From assembly GCA_902632605.1 (NCBI GenBank), contig CACPDB010000004.1:96511-160510 (forward strand): 64,000 bases of DNA, in the 5' to 3' direction. The number at the start of each line of letters is the position of its first letter. The stretch's first letter is position 1. Shown here one piece after another: positions 52,828 to 64,000 of this stretch. The DNA comes from an uncultured SAR86 cluster bacterium (GTDB lineage: Bacteria > Pseudomonadota > Gammaproteobacteria > Magnimaribacterales > AG-339-G14). The notes under the pieces were generated by a model that saw nothing but the letters and a program-made list of their open reading frames with translations, had not been told where the DNA came from and did no database searches. The position numbers were made by a program, and so were the translations under genes.

Positions 52828-54318
52828 ATGAGTGATGATACTTTATTAATAATTCTTGGCAATCAACTTTTTGATAAAAAATATCTTTCTAAAGCAAAAA
52901 CAAAGAATATTTTCATGGCGGAAGACTTTGGACTTTGCACAGAAGAGCAATTTCATAAACAAAAAATATTCTTCTTTTTAAGTTCCATGCGAACCTTCAA
53001 GGATGAAATATCTGATCTTGGTTATAAAGTTTTTTACAACAAACTAAGTGATAAAAACAAAAATAAAGATTTCATTGCCCTTCTTGAAGAATTTTTAGAT
53101 AAAAATAAATTTAAGACTCTAAAATTTTTTGAAATAGAAGATAAATTCTTTGAAAGAAAAATATTTGATTTTTTAACACAAAAAGAAATTGATTTTGAAA
53201 TTATCCAGTCTCCAATGTTTCTTTGTTCAAGAGATAAATTTAGTAAGTTTGCCTATAACAAAAAAAATCTCAGAATGGTAAGTTTTTATCAGATGATGCG
53301 AAAACATCTAGATATCTTAGTTTCAGATGGTAAGCCAATAGGAGGAAAATGGTCTTACGACGAAGAAAACAGAAAAAAAATCCCTAAGGGCTTAGAGCTT
53401 CCAAAAGTGAAAATTTTTTCAAAAAATACTCATGGAGATGATGTAGGCAAAGATGTTCAAAAATATTTTAGTAATCATCCTGGAGAGTTAAATTCTTGGC
53501 TACCGGATAACAGAAAAGATGCAAAACAAAATTTAAAAAAATTTTTAGAACAAAGGTTTAAATTTTTTGGAACTTATGAAGATGCTATGTTGGAACAACA
53601 AAATTTTTTATTTCACAGCATGTTATCGCCTCTTTTGAACATTGGTCTTTTAACGCCTAAAGAAGTTATTGACTCAGCCCTAAGCTATGCAAAATCAAAT
53701 GATATCCCTTTGAATTCTCTAGAGGGTTTTATAAGACAAATTATAGGTTGGCGAGAGTTTATCAGAGGTGTCTATCAAGAAAAAAGTGAGCTTCAATTTA
53801 AAAATAACTATTGGAATCATAAGAATAAAATTAATTCAAATTGGTACGATGGAACTACAGGTCTGGAGCCTTTGGATGATGTAATAAAAATGGTTAATAA
53901 GTATGGCTATACGCATCATATTCCCAGATTAATGATTCTTTCTAATATCTTTACTCTCTCTGAGATTGATCCCAGAGAAATCTATAGATGGTTCATGGAA
54001 ATGTTTGTCGACTCTTCTGAGTGGGTAATGGTACCAAATGTTTTCGGTATGGGAACTTTTGCTGATGGAGGGATAATGTCTACTAAGCCCTATACATGCG
54101 GTTCAAACTACGTCTTAAAAATGAGTAATTATAAAAAAGGACCTTGGTGTGAAGTTTTAGACGGTCTTTATTGGAGGTTTACAGAAAAGCATCGTGATTT
54201 CTATGAATCAAATCCAAGATTATCAATTTTAACTCGTTCTCTCGATAAGATGGATCCAGAACGAAAGGAAAGAATTTTTACTCTTGCGGATGATTTTATT
54301 AAGAAAAATTCTCTATGA
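52828..54318 (+). CDS. Cryptochrome/photolyase-related protein (FeS-BCP clade)
   Basis: A 496-residue flavoprotein with an N-terminal alpha/beta domain ([15 protein letters not shown]) and C-terminal FAD-binding helices ([45 protein letters not shown]). This matches the bacterial photolyase-related branch containing (6-4) photolyase PhrB. Canonical cluster cysteines (a YCxxC after MSNY) are not seen; here [12 protein letters not shown] has one Cys. It probably repairs UV lesions, possibly without a [4Fe-4S] cluster. A DUF2256 gene follows with a 4-bp ATGA overlap, a known pairing for this clade. Confidence 0.88.
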   Translation: MSDDTLLIILGNQLFDKKYLSKAKTKNIFMAEDFGLCTEEQFHKQKIFFFLSSMRTFKDEISDLGYKVFYNKLSDKNKNKDFIALLEEFLDKNKFKTLKFFEIEDKFFERKIFDFLTQKEIDFEIIQSPMFLCSRDKFSKFAYNKKNLRMVSFYQMMRKHLDILVSDGKPIGGKWSYDEENRKKIPKGLELPKVKIFSKNTHGDDVGKDVQKYFSNHPGELNSWLPDNRKDAKQNLKKFLEQRFKFFGTYEDAMLEQQNFLFHSMLSPLLNIGLLTPKEVIDSALSYAKSNDIPLNSLEGFIRQIIGWREFIRGVYQEKSELQFKNNYWNHKNKINSNWYDGTTGLEPLDDVIKMVNKYGYTHHIPRLMILSNIFTLSEIDPREIYRWFMEMFVDSSEWVMVPNVFGMGTFADGGIMSTKPYTCGSNYVLKMSNYKKGPWCEVLDGLYWRFTEKHRDFYESNPRLSILTRSLDKMDPERKERIFTLADDFIKKNSL

Positions 54319-54449
54319 AACATAAAGACGAAAAAATTTGCAGGGTATGTGAAAAACCGTTTACATGGCGAAAAAAATGGGAAAGAGATTGGGAAAATGT
54401 TTTGTACTGCAGTGAACGTTGCAAAAGAAACAAACCTAAGACATTGTAA
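54315..54449 (+). CDS. DUF2256 zinc-ribbon-like small protein
   Basis: A 44-residue protein easily missed by length filters. It starts at an ATG overlapping the photolyase stop (ATGA) and reads [20 protein letters not shown], then [19 protein letters not shown]. Two CxxC-like pairs (CRVC, and CSERC) form a probable zinc ribbon; this is the DUF2256 pattern. The family is regularly found beside photolyase-related genes, so it may help that protein, but its role is unknown. Its 3' end overlaps the convergent oxidoreductase by 14 bp. Confidence 0.85.
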   Translation: MKHKDEKICRVCEKPFTWRKKWERDWENVLYCSERCKRNKPKTL

Positions 54450-55443
54450 CTGTAACTTTTCCTACTAATTTTCGATCTCTTAAATACTCCAGACCTTCTT
54501 TAGAATTGTCTAGGGAAAATTCCTTACAAATATGTGGCTTTAGTTTTCCTGACTCAGCTAACTCCATAATAATTTCATTGTTTTCTCTACCTTTTTCAGG
54601 ATCTCTTCTACCAAATTCACCTGCTCTTACGCCGATAACTGAAAATCCTTTAATGAGAGGATAGTTAACTGGGACTGTTGGAATCCTCCCACTAGTAAAA
54701 CCAATTATTAATAACCTACCTCCCCAATTTATGCATCGAATGGATTCATCAAAGACATCTCCTCCAACTGGATCGTAAATTACATCAGCCCCTTTTCCAT
54801 TCGTCAGATGTTTTATCTCTTCACGAAAAGAAACGGAACCTTCATATCCGGTATTGATTATTTCATCTGCGCCCCAAGTCTTAACAATTTTTAATTTTTC
54901 GTCGGAGGTACCGCTTGCAATCACCCTTGCACCATAAAGTTTACCCATTTGCACTGCTGCCATACCCACACCACCTGAGGCACCATGGACAAGCAAAGTC
55001 TCATCTTGTTTTAATTCTCCTCTTCGAATTAACCCAACATAAGCTGTCAAATAAGCTGTTTTAAAGGAAGCTGCTTCAGAAAAATTCAATGATTTAGGTT
55101 TTAATGAGACTAAACTTTCCGGAAGAATGATTGATTCGGCAATTGCGCCATGACCCCAACCACCAAACATAACTTCATCACCTTCTTTCAATGAAGAAAC
55201 TCCAGATCCAATCTTTTCAACTATTCCAGCTCCTTCCATGCCAAGAGCAAAAGGAAGGTTAGGTTTGTTTTGATATTTACCCTGAGTCATTAATAAATCA
55301 GGGAAGTTGAGAGAAGCAGCTTTAATTTTAATTTTGACTGAATTATCTTGAAAAGAATCTAATTCGAGTTCTCCTAAATTTGTCTTTGACAAATCTTCGG
55401 AGAGCTCAGAGCAGACTAATCCATACGTGGTATGATCAGCCAT
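54436..55443 (-). CDS. NADPH:quinone oxidoreductase, MDR family
   Basis: A 335-residue medium-chain reductase without structural zinc. [20 protein letters not shown] and [14 protein letters not shown] are in the N-terminal domain, and [16 protein letters not shown] binds the nucleotide. Length fits quinone oxidoreductase or enoyl-CoA/crotonyl reductase relatives. It follows the acyl-CoA dehydrogenase gene by 6 bp on the same strand, so a role in acyl-CoA metabolism is possible. It converges with the DUF2256 gene. Confidence 0.88.
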   Translation of the reverse strand: MADHTTYGLVCSELSEDLSKTNLGELELDSFQDNSVKIKIKAASLNFPDLLMTQGKYQNKPNLPFALGMEGAGIVEKIGSGVSSLKEGDEVMFGGWGHGAIAESIILPESLVSLKPKSLNFSEAASFKTAYLTAYVGLIRRGELKQDETLLVHGASGGVGMAAVQMGKLYGARVIASGTSDEKLKIVKTWGADEIINTGYEGSVSFREEIKHLTNGKGADVIYDPVGGDVFDESIRCINWGGRLLIIGFTSGRIPTVPVNYPLIKGFSVIGVRAGEFGRRDPEKGRENNEIIMELAESGKLKPHICKEFSLDNSKEGLEYLRDRKLVGKVTVTMS

Positions 55444-55449
55444 TAAAAA

Positions 55450-56706
55450 TTAACTTGGTCTGCCGATATATTCTTCTGCTTTTGCCTCTTCAGCTTGATG
55501 CTTACCAAGTTCTAATCTTGCAACAGTTCTTCTGTGAACTTCATCAGGTCCATCAGCTAAACGAAGAGTTCGCATTCCAGCATAAAGTCTTGCCAGAGGA
55601 GTATCTTGAGAAACTCCAGCTCCACCATGCATTTGAATTGCTTTATCAATAACACGGAGAGCCATATTAGGTACAGCTACTTTGATTTGCGCAATTTCAC
55701 TTTTGGCAATTTTGTTTCCAACTGTATCCATCATGTAGGCAGCTTTTAAGGTAAGAAGCCTACACATATCAATTTCTATTCTGCAATCGGCAATGACATC
55801 GTAATTTCCACCCAATTCGGAAAGTGTTTTTCCAAATGCCTTTCTATTAAGAGATCTTTTGCATAATAAGTCTAAAGCTCTCTCAGCAGCTCCAATTGTT
55901 CTCATACAATGATGGATTCTCCCCGGGCCTAAACGACCTTGGGCAATTTCAAAACCCCTGCCTTCACCTAAAAGAAGATTCTCTTTAGGTACTTCAACAT
56001 CTGTAAATTTCATATGTGCATGACCATGAGGAGCATCATCGTTTCCGAAAACGGTCATCATTCTTAAAACTTCTACTCCAGGGGTATCCATTGGGACAAG
56101 AATCTGAGATTGTCTTTGATGTTTAGGGTTATCAGGATTTGTAACTCCCATGAATATAATGATTTTGCAACGAGGATCACCAGCGCCAGAAGTCCACCAT
56201 TTTTCGCCATTGATGACATACCTATCTCCTTTATCCTCAATTCTACTACCGATGTTTGTTGCATCCGATGAAGCAACATTTGGCTCAGTCATTCCAAATG
56301 CTGATCTTATTTCTCCATCAAGCAAAGGTTTTAACCATTGTTCTTGTTGCTCAGGGTTACCATACTTATCAATAACTTCCATGTTTCCGGTATCTGGAGC
56401 GGAACAATTGAATACTTCTGATGCGATTCCACATCTTCCCATTTGCTCTGACAAAGGAGCGTATTCTAAATTAGTTAATCCCGGTCCCCATTGAGAATCA
56501 GGTAAAAACAAGTTCCAAAGACCTTCGGCTTTTGCTTTTGCTTTAAGTTCATCTAAGACTGGAGGAACTTGCCAAGGGTTTCCTTGATTTCTAAATTCTG
56601 TCATTTGATCTGCATACACTTTTTCGCCTTCATAAACATGATCGTCCATGAATTTTGTGACGCGTTCCAATAAGTCTTTAACTTTATCCGTATGTTGAAA
56701 TTCCAT
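55450..56706 (-). CDS. Acyl-CoA dehydrogenase (ACAD10/11-like)
   Basis: A 418-residue flavoprotein that oxidises acyl-CoA to enoyl-Co[16 protein letters not shown] and [13 protein letters not shown] are the FAD-binding loops; [19 protein letters not shown] and [29 protein letters not shown] close the fold. The sequence resembles ACAD10/11 more than short-chain enzymes. It starts the dehydrogenase-quinone oxidoreductase pair and diverges from the VOC gene across an 84-bp gap holding a palindrome. Confidence 0.92.
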   Translation of the reverse strand: MEFQHTDKVKDLLERVTKFMDDHVYEGEKVYADQMTEFRNQGNPWQVPPVLDELKAKAKAEGLWNLFLPDSQWGPGLTNLEYAPLSEQMGRCGIASEVFNCSAPDTGNMEVIDKYGNPEQQEQWLKPLLDGEIRSAFGMTEPNVASSDATNIGSRIEDKGDRYVINGEKWWTSGAGDPRCKIIIFMGVTNPDNPKHQRQSQILVPMDTPGVEVLRMMTVFGNDDAPHGHAHMKFTDVEVPKENLLLGEGRGFEIAQGRLGPGRIHHCMRTIGAAERALDLLCKRSLNRKAFGKTLSELGGNYDVIADCRIEIDMCRLLTLKAAYMMDTVGNKIAKSEIAQIKVAVPNMALRVIDKAIQMHGGAGVSQDTPLARLYAGMRTLRLADGPDEVHRRTVARLELGKHQAEEAKAEEYIGRPS

Positions 56707-56756
56707 ATATATCCTCTTGATTTAAGAAAAAAAATATTAACAAGTTTTTAAAAAAT

Positions 56757-56775
56757 TTGACACCCTATATGTCAA
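56757..56775. promoter_or_regulatory. Palindrome TTGACA-N7-TGTCAA between divergent acyl-CoA dehydrogenase and VOC genes
   Basis: A perfect 6-7-6 inverted repeat sits in the 84-bp gap. Each half is also a consensus -35 on its strand: TTTAAA lies 17 bp downstream on the minus strand and a weak ATACAT on the plus. It may be a repressor operator, a pair of overlapping -35 elements, or both. Confidence 0.45.
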
Positions 56776-56790
56776 AATAATACATCTCAT

Positions 56791-57630
56791 ATGATTAAAT
56801 CTATCGATCACATATTAGTTGCTGTAGAGGATTTGGATAAAGCAGTTAAAGACTATACTCTGGTCTTAGGCTTTGGTCCTACTTGGCAAGGAAGCCATCC
56901 TTCTCTAGGAACAAAAAACGCTCTATTTCCCCTAGATAACCTATATTTTGAATTGATTGCTGTAAATGACGATGGGCCCCTTGCAGAAACTGTTAAAGAA
57001 CATTTAGAAAAAAATGGAGAGAGTATTTTTGGCTTAGCATTGGAGACAGATGATATTGAAATGGCAAAAAAAGAACTTTCGGCAAACTTGGATACAAATT
57101 TAGAAATATCAAATGGAAAGGGTGTAAACAATATTTCGAAAGATGAAAGATACTGGAGAAACATTTCCATTCCTAAAAAGTTTACGAGAGGAATATTTAC
57201 TTTTTTGATAGAACACACAAAAGGTAATCTGCCAAAAAATGAAAATTCTGACGAAGCATGTATTTCAAGAATGGATCATGTAGTTATTAATTCAAACGAT
57301 CCTGATGGCTTGGTTGACCTTTATAGAGATAAATACGGAATCAGACTGGCTTTAGATCAATTCGTAGAACAATGGGGAGGTCGAATGCTTTTTTTTAGAA
57401 CCAATCATACTACTATTGAAGCAATTGGAATTAAAAAAGATGGGTCTCCAGAAGATTCTTTGTGGGGCTTAGCTTGGACAACAAAAGATATTAAAAAAGC
57501 CCACAAAAGATTGCTTGATGCAGGTGTGAATATTACGGATGTCAAAGATGGTAGAAAACCAAATACTCTTGTTGCAACGATTAAATCTCACTGTTCAAAT
57601 ATCCCTACTTTACTAATTGAGCATCTGTAG
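56791..57630 (+). CDS. VOC/glyoxalase-like protein, two modules
   Basis: A 279-residue protein with two vicinal-oxygen-chelate modules: DHILVAVEDLDKAVKDY near the start and DHVVINSNDPDGLVDLY near residue 160. The fold carries a metal in lyases, isomerases and dioxygenases; it fits the glyoxalase-like domain group. The reaction is unknown. It lies opposite the acyl-CoA dehydrogenase and shares its control region. The tRNA-Leu 3' end lies 10 bp after its stop. Confidence 0.8.
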   Translation: MIKSIDHILVAVEDLDKAVKDYTLVLGFGPTWQGSHPSLGTKNALFPLDNLYFELIAVNDDGPLAETVKEHLEKNGESIFGLALETDDIEMAKKELSANLDTNLEISNGKGVNNISKDERYWRNISIPKKFTRGIFTFLIEHTKGNLPKNENSDEACISRMDHVVINSNDPDGLVDLYRDKYGIRLALDQFVEQWGGRMLFFRTNHTTIEAIGIKKDGSPEDSLWGLAWTTKDIKKAHKRLLDAGVNITDVKDGRKPNTLVATIKSHCSNIPTLLIEHL

Positions 57631-57640
57631 AGTTACTTTT

Positions 57641-57725
57641 TGGTGCGGATAGAGGGAGTCGAACCCCCACACCTTACGGCACTAGAACCTAAATCTAGCG
57701 TGTCTACCAGTTCCACCATATCCGC
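57641..57725 (-). tRNA. tRNA-Leu (TAG)
   Basis: Acceptor arms GCGGATA/TATCCGC, anticodon loop TTTAGGT with TAG, a long variable arm (TGCCGTAAGGTGT) typical of tRNA-Leu and encoded CCA are present. 85 bases. Confidence 0.96.
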
Positions 57726-57746
57726 GTAAAAAAATAAGTATATTGA

Positions 57747-58379
57747 TTAGTTCTCTATTGGCAAGGAATTACTTTCTGAGTTCTCTTGATTGGAAATAGA
57801 TTTTGAAAGCTCATCTTTTAATTTAAGAATAGATTGGTTGGTTTGCCTTCTAAAAGAATCCATAGAGTTCACCGCCTCCTCTAAATCTTTCATACGCAGC
57901 TCGAAATCAGGAGAGCTTAAGGAGGATGTATCTATTTTAGCGACTCTGGTTTTTATATCGGAAATAGATTTTGAAAATTCTTTTGAAATCAATCTGATTT
58001 CTTGAGATTGAGTGAAAATTTCTTTAATCGAACTATCAATTGAATTGAGCTGATCTTCAAGAGCAGCAATTCTTTGTTTATTTCTTTTATTACTTAGGTC
58101 CCATAACTTTCTTATCTCCCTATTAACTTCCTTAAGATCATCTGAAAGGGTTTCAACAGTAACTTCCGATGACTGAACGGATTGTTGAACTTGTTGTTCC
58201 AAATCAATCAACCTGGAATTCATGTTTATGAGATTTTCTTGTTGAGAAGAAGTTCTAAATAACATGAAGGAAATCAATAAAATAAAAACCAAAAGAAAGA
58301 CTCCATAAGATATTACTGAACTTGGCGGTACCTGACTGGAAGGAAATATTCTTCTAGTTGAGATTGGATTTTTTTTCAT
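57747..58379 (-). CDS. Single-pass membrane protein with coiled coil, unknown
   Basis: A 210-residue protein not recognised. A basic N-terminus (MKKNPISTRRIFPSS) precedes one membrane segment (VISYGVFLLVFILLISFMLF). Residues 50-200 are a long coiled coil rich in Leu, Gln and Ser (NLINMNSRLIDLEQQVQQSV; RKLWDLSNKRNKQRIAALE; LKDELSKS). It would project into the periplasm and might organise envelope complexes, but no domain proves a role. tRNA-Leu follows 21 bp later on the same strand. Confidence 0.65.
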   Translation of the reverse strand: MKKNPISTRRIFPSSQVPPSSVISYGVFLLVFILLISFMLFRTSSQQENLINMNSRLIDLEQQVQQSVQSSEVTVETLSDDLKEVNREIRKLWDLSNKRNKQRIAALEDQLNSIDSSIKEIFTQSQEIRLISKEFSKSISDIKTRVAKIDTSSLSSPDFELRMKDLEEAVNSMDSFRRQTNQSILKLKDELSKSISNQENSESNSLPIEN

Positions 58380-58453
58380 TTAGTTGAGATTGGTTATTTT
58401 GTTTATTTTAATTCATGGTTAGAATAGAAAGCTATTATAAATAAGGAGAAGAA

Positions 58454-59566
58454 ATGAATTTTAATTTTTCTGAAGATCAATTGTTGATGAAAGAAGAGGT
58501 GAAAAAGCTTCTTGATAAAGAGAATTCTGTAAAAAGAAATAGAAATATTTTAGAGGGAGAAGAAAAGTTTGATAAAGAACTTTGGGACCAGCTGGTTCAA
58601 ATGGGCTTAACGGCTACTACCATTCCTGAAGAGTACGGTGGAATCGGTATGGGTTTTTTAGAATTGTGTGTCATTGCTGAAGAACTTGGAAGAGGAATAG
58701 CTCCAGTTCCCTTCTCTTCGAGTGTATATCTTGCTACTACAGCAATTTTAAATTCCTCAAATGAAGATATTAAAAAGGAATTTCTGCCAAAATTAGCTAG
58801 TGGCGAAATCATCGGTACTTTTGCGCATTCAGAAAAAACAACATTTCCAAGCGAGTCTGGAATAAGTGTTGCTGCTAAATCTGGAAAAATAACTGGAAAA
58901 AAAGTTGCTGTGCCTGATGGAGATATAGCAAATTTTGCTCTGGTATCTGCAACTTCAGGTAAAAATAAAGTTGGTCTTTATTTGGTTGATTTATCTGCTG
59001 ATGGTGTGAAAGTTGATTCTTTAGAGACTTTTGATCCTTCAAGATCTCATGCTGATATATCTTTTAAAAATACACCTGCTAAAGAACTAAGTCCAAATGC
59101 TTGGGAAGACATAGAAAAACTCCTAGATCAATCTGCGGTTTTATTTGCTTTTGAACAAGTAGGTGGAGCTGAAGCTGCAATGAATCAAGCTAAAGACTAT
59201 GCTATGGGCAGATATGCTTTCGGAAGAGCTATTGCTTCTTTTCAAGCTATCAAACACAAAGTAGCTGACATGTATATTTCACTTCAATTGGCCCGTTCCA
59301 ACTGCTATTACGGTGCCTGGGCTTTGAGTAATGATGCGCCTGAGCTTCCAACAGCCGCAGCTACTGCTCGAGTAAGTGCTACAAAGGCATTTTATGAATG
59401 TTCAAAAGAAAATATCCAAACTCATGGAGGAATGGGTGCTACTTGGGAGTTTGATTGTCATCTTTTCTACAGGAGAGCAAGATTACTTTCCAGTAACATA
59501 GGCAGTCAAGGAATATGGAAAGATAAATTAATTACATCACTAGAAAAAAGTAATTCACCATCATAA
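58454..59566 (+). CDS. Acyl-CoA dehydrogenase (first of adjacent pair)
   Basis: A 370-residue acyl-CoA dehydrogenase-fold protein with a strong AAGGAG ribosome-binding site. The middle loop GTFAHSEKTTFPSES replaces the usual FAD-contact motif, while GAEAAMNQAKDYAMGRYAFG and IQTHGGMGATWEFDCHLFYRR are typical. A 26-bp gap separates it from another dehydrogenase gene, and such pairs can encode one alpha2beta2 enzyme for bulky side chains (mycobacterial sterol enzymes). Degeneration of one FAD site in this chain would suit that model. Confidence 0.88.
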   Translation: MNFNFSEDQLLMKEEVKKLLDKENSVKRNRNILEGEEKFDKELWDQLVQMGLTATTIPEEYGGIGMGFLELCVIAEELGRGIAPVPFSSSVYLATTAILNSSNEDIKKEFLPKLASGEIIGTFAHSEKTTFPSESGISVAAKSGKITGKKVAVPDGDIANFALVSATSGKNKVGLYLVDLSADGVKVDSLETFDPSRSHADISFKNTPAKELSPNAWEDIEKLLDQSAVLFAFEQVGGAEAAMNQAKDYAMGRYAFGRAIASFQAIKHKVADMYISLQLARSNCYYGAWALSNDAPELPTAAATARVSATKAFYECSKENIQTHGGMGATWEFDCHLFYRRARLLSSNIGSQGIWKDKLITSLEKSNSPS

Positions 59567-59592
59567 AATTATAATCTATTCGGAGGAAAAAC

Positions 59593-60833
59593 ATGGATTT
59601 TAACGATACTAAAGATGAAGCAAAGTTTAGAGATGAGGTAAATTCTTGGTTATCTGCTAACGCAGACAAAAAAGAGCATGCTAAAGACATATACCGCCCT
59701 GCTGAAATGAGTGGTGAAAGTGAGTCTGGAGAATCAAGTGCTCTTAAAGATGCAAAAGCTTGGCAAGCAAAGAAATATGATGCTGGCTGGGCATGTCTTC
59801 ACTGGCCCAAGGATTATGGTGGACGTGATGCGACTCCAATGGAAAGAGTGATTTGGGGACAAGAAGAATCAAAATTTAAGGTGCCAGGTGGTTTTTTTGA
59901 GATCGGACAAGGTATGGCCGGCCCCGTACTAATGCTATATGCAACAGAAGAGCAGAAAAAAAGATACCTTCCTCCAATGGCGAAGGGTGAAGAAATTTGG
60001 TGTCAATTGTTTAGTGAACCTGGAGCTGGTTCCGACTTAGCGGGTATTAAAACCAAGGCTGAACTAGATGGCGATACATGGACTATTAATGGTCAAAAAG
60101 TATGGACGTCTGGAGCCCACTACAGTGATTATGGAATCATTGTCACTAGAAGTGATTTCTCAGCACCTAAACATAAAGGCCTTACCTACTTCTTCTTGGA
60201 TATGAAGTCTCCAGGAGTTGAAGTCAGACCAATCAAACAAATCACAGGTGGAGCCAACTTTAATGAAGTTTACTTTACCGATGTAAAAATTCCTGATTCG
60301 CAACGTCTTGGTGAAATTGGTGATGGTTGGAAGGTTTCGTTAACAACCCTAATGAATGAGAGACTTGCTGTGGGTGATGCATCCGGAGTAGATTTTCAAG
60401 AAATCTTTGAGCTTGCTAAAGACCAAGATTTCAATGGCGACGCTGCGATTTCAAATGGTGCTGTCAGAGAAAAACTTGCTGATTGGTATTGTGAGCAATC
60501 TGGTTTGAAGTACACTAAAATGAGAAACATCTCAGCCTTATCGCAAGGAAGTACTCCTGGCCCTGAAGCTTCTATAACTAAAATAGTTAGTGCAAATAAA
60601 CTTCAAGATATTGCAAACTATGGCATGGATCTAATGGATAATGCTTCCATTGCAAGAGATGAAGAAACTGCTATTTTCCAAGGAAGCTTACTTGGAGCAC
60701 CTCTCATAAGAATTGCAGGTGGAACTGATGAAGTTCTAAAGAATATTATTGCTGAGCAAGTTCTTGGAATGCCACAAGACATAAGAGTTGATAAAAACGT
60801 TCCATTTAATGAAATACCAACTGGTTCAAAGAA

Positions 60834-60837
<4 letters not shown>
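59593..60837 (+). CDS. Acyl-CoA dehydrogenase (second of adjacent pair)
   Basis: A 414-residue acyl-CoA dehydrogenase with a strong GGAGG site. LFSEPGAGSDLAGIKTKAE and VWTSGAHYSDYGI bind FAD, and IAGGTDEVLKNIIAEQVLG closes the C-terminus. It oxidises an acyl-CoA in beta-oxidation or branched-chain catabolism, probably with its neighbour. It converges with the lytic transglycosylase gene and overlaps it by 4 bp at the stops. Confidence 0.92.

Positions 60838-64000
<3,163 letters not shown>

Overview
The window is a dense stretch of chromosome from an AT-rich (roughly one third G+C by eye) gammaproteobacterium. Gammaproteobacterial markers are hda next to a CDP-alcohol phosphatidyltransferase, a DUF2066 gene and divergent purM-purN; zipA-ligA; coq7; umuDC under a perfect LexA box; dnaX-recR; and yqgE. 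Base composition, overlapping genes, very short spacers, many acyl-CoA enzymes and a photolyase fit a streamlined marine surface lineage such as SAR86. That placement is inference; no rRNA is present. There are no insertion sequences, prophage genes, CRISPR arrays or long repeats.

Layout. 1-7.0 kb: truncated acyl-CoA synthetase, large ketosynthase, SDR, then maf-folE-DUF4389-gpsA-patatin. 7.0-11 kb: DASS transporter, a GC-rich structured RNA candidate with its own terminator, SDR, tRNA-Asp, exported PHP phosphoesterase, tRNA-Val. 11-18 kb: biotin-dependent acyl-CoA carboxylase (beta and alpha) facing an enoyl-CoA hydratase, an AtuA-type protein and an EamA transporter, resembling the acyclic-terpene/leucine (Atu/Liu) catabolic sets. 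18-38 kb: housekeeping genes xseA, M23 lipoprotein, TlpA-like lipoprotein, sppA, hda, pgsA-like, DUF2066, purMN, DUF3108, dcd, recR, dnaX, recX, serine hydrolase, nadC, nadA, yqgE, dsbD, HNH, pyrB. 38-43 kb: umuC-umuD, coq7, small membrane protein, tRNA-Val, an MsrA-thioredoxin-MsrB fusion and a GT4 glycosyltransferase. 43-52 kb: unknown anchored protein, 1012-residue metzincin lipoprotein, flavin monooxygenase, rhodanese, two small membrane proteins, diheme cytochrome and beta-helix protein. 52-61 kb: enoyl-CoA hydratase, thioesterase, cryptochrome/photolyase with DUF2256, quinone oxidoreductase, acyl-CoA dehydrogenase, VOC protein, tRNA-Leu, coiled-coil protein and an acyl-CoA dehydrogenase pair. 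61-64 kb: lytic transglycosylase, ligA and truncated zipA.

How it fits together. Three scattered sets (1-3.5, 11-18 and 51-61 kb) supply acyl activation, beta-oxidation-type dehydrogenation, hydration and carboxylation, suggesting catabolism of lipids or branched/terpenoid acids. DsbD, the TlpA-like protein, the Msr fusion and the diheme cytochrome form an envelope redox theme. UmuDC, RecX, RecR, LigA, XseA and the photolyase cover DNA damage.

The most notable signals are: a candidate non-coding RNA (8561-8739); an A10 slippage site in dnaX that would make a gamma-like clamp-loader subunit in either shifted frame; three divergent gene pairs with symmetric back-to-back -10 elements so close to the starts that mRNAs should be almost leaderless; convergent genes that abut or overlap without terminators; an MsrA-Trx-MsrB fusion whose stop codon lies inside a tRNA gene; an Hda without a recognisable P-loop; and a UmuD with Val-Gly at the cleavage site. 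The longest gene-free stretch is 8498-8737 and it holds the RNA candidate.
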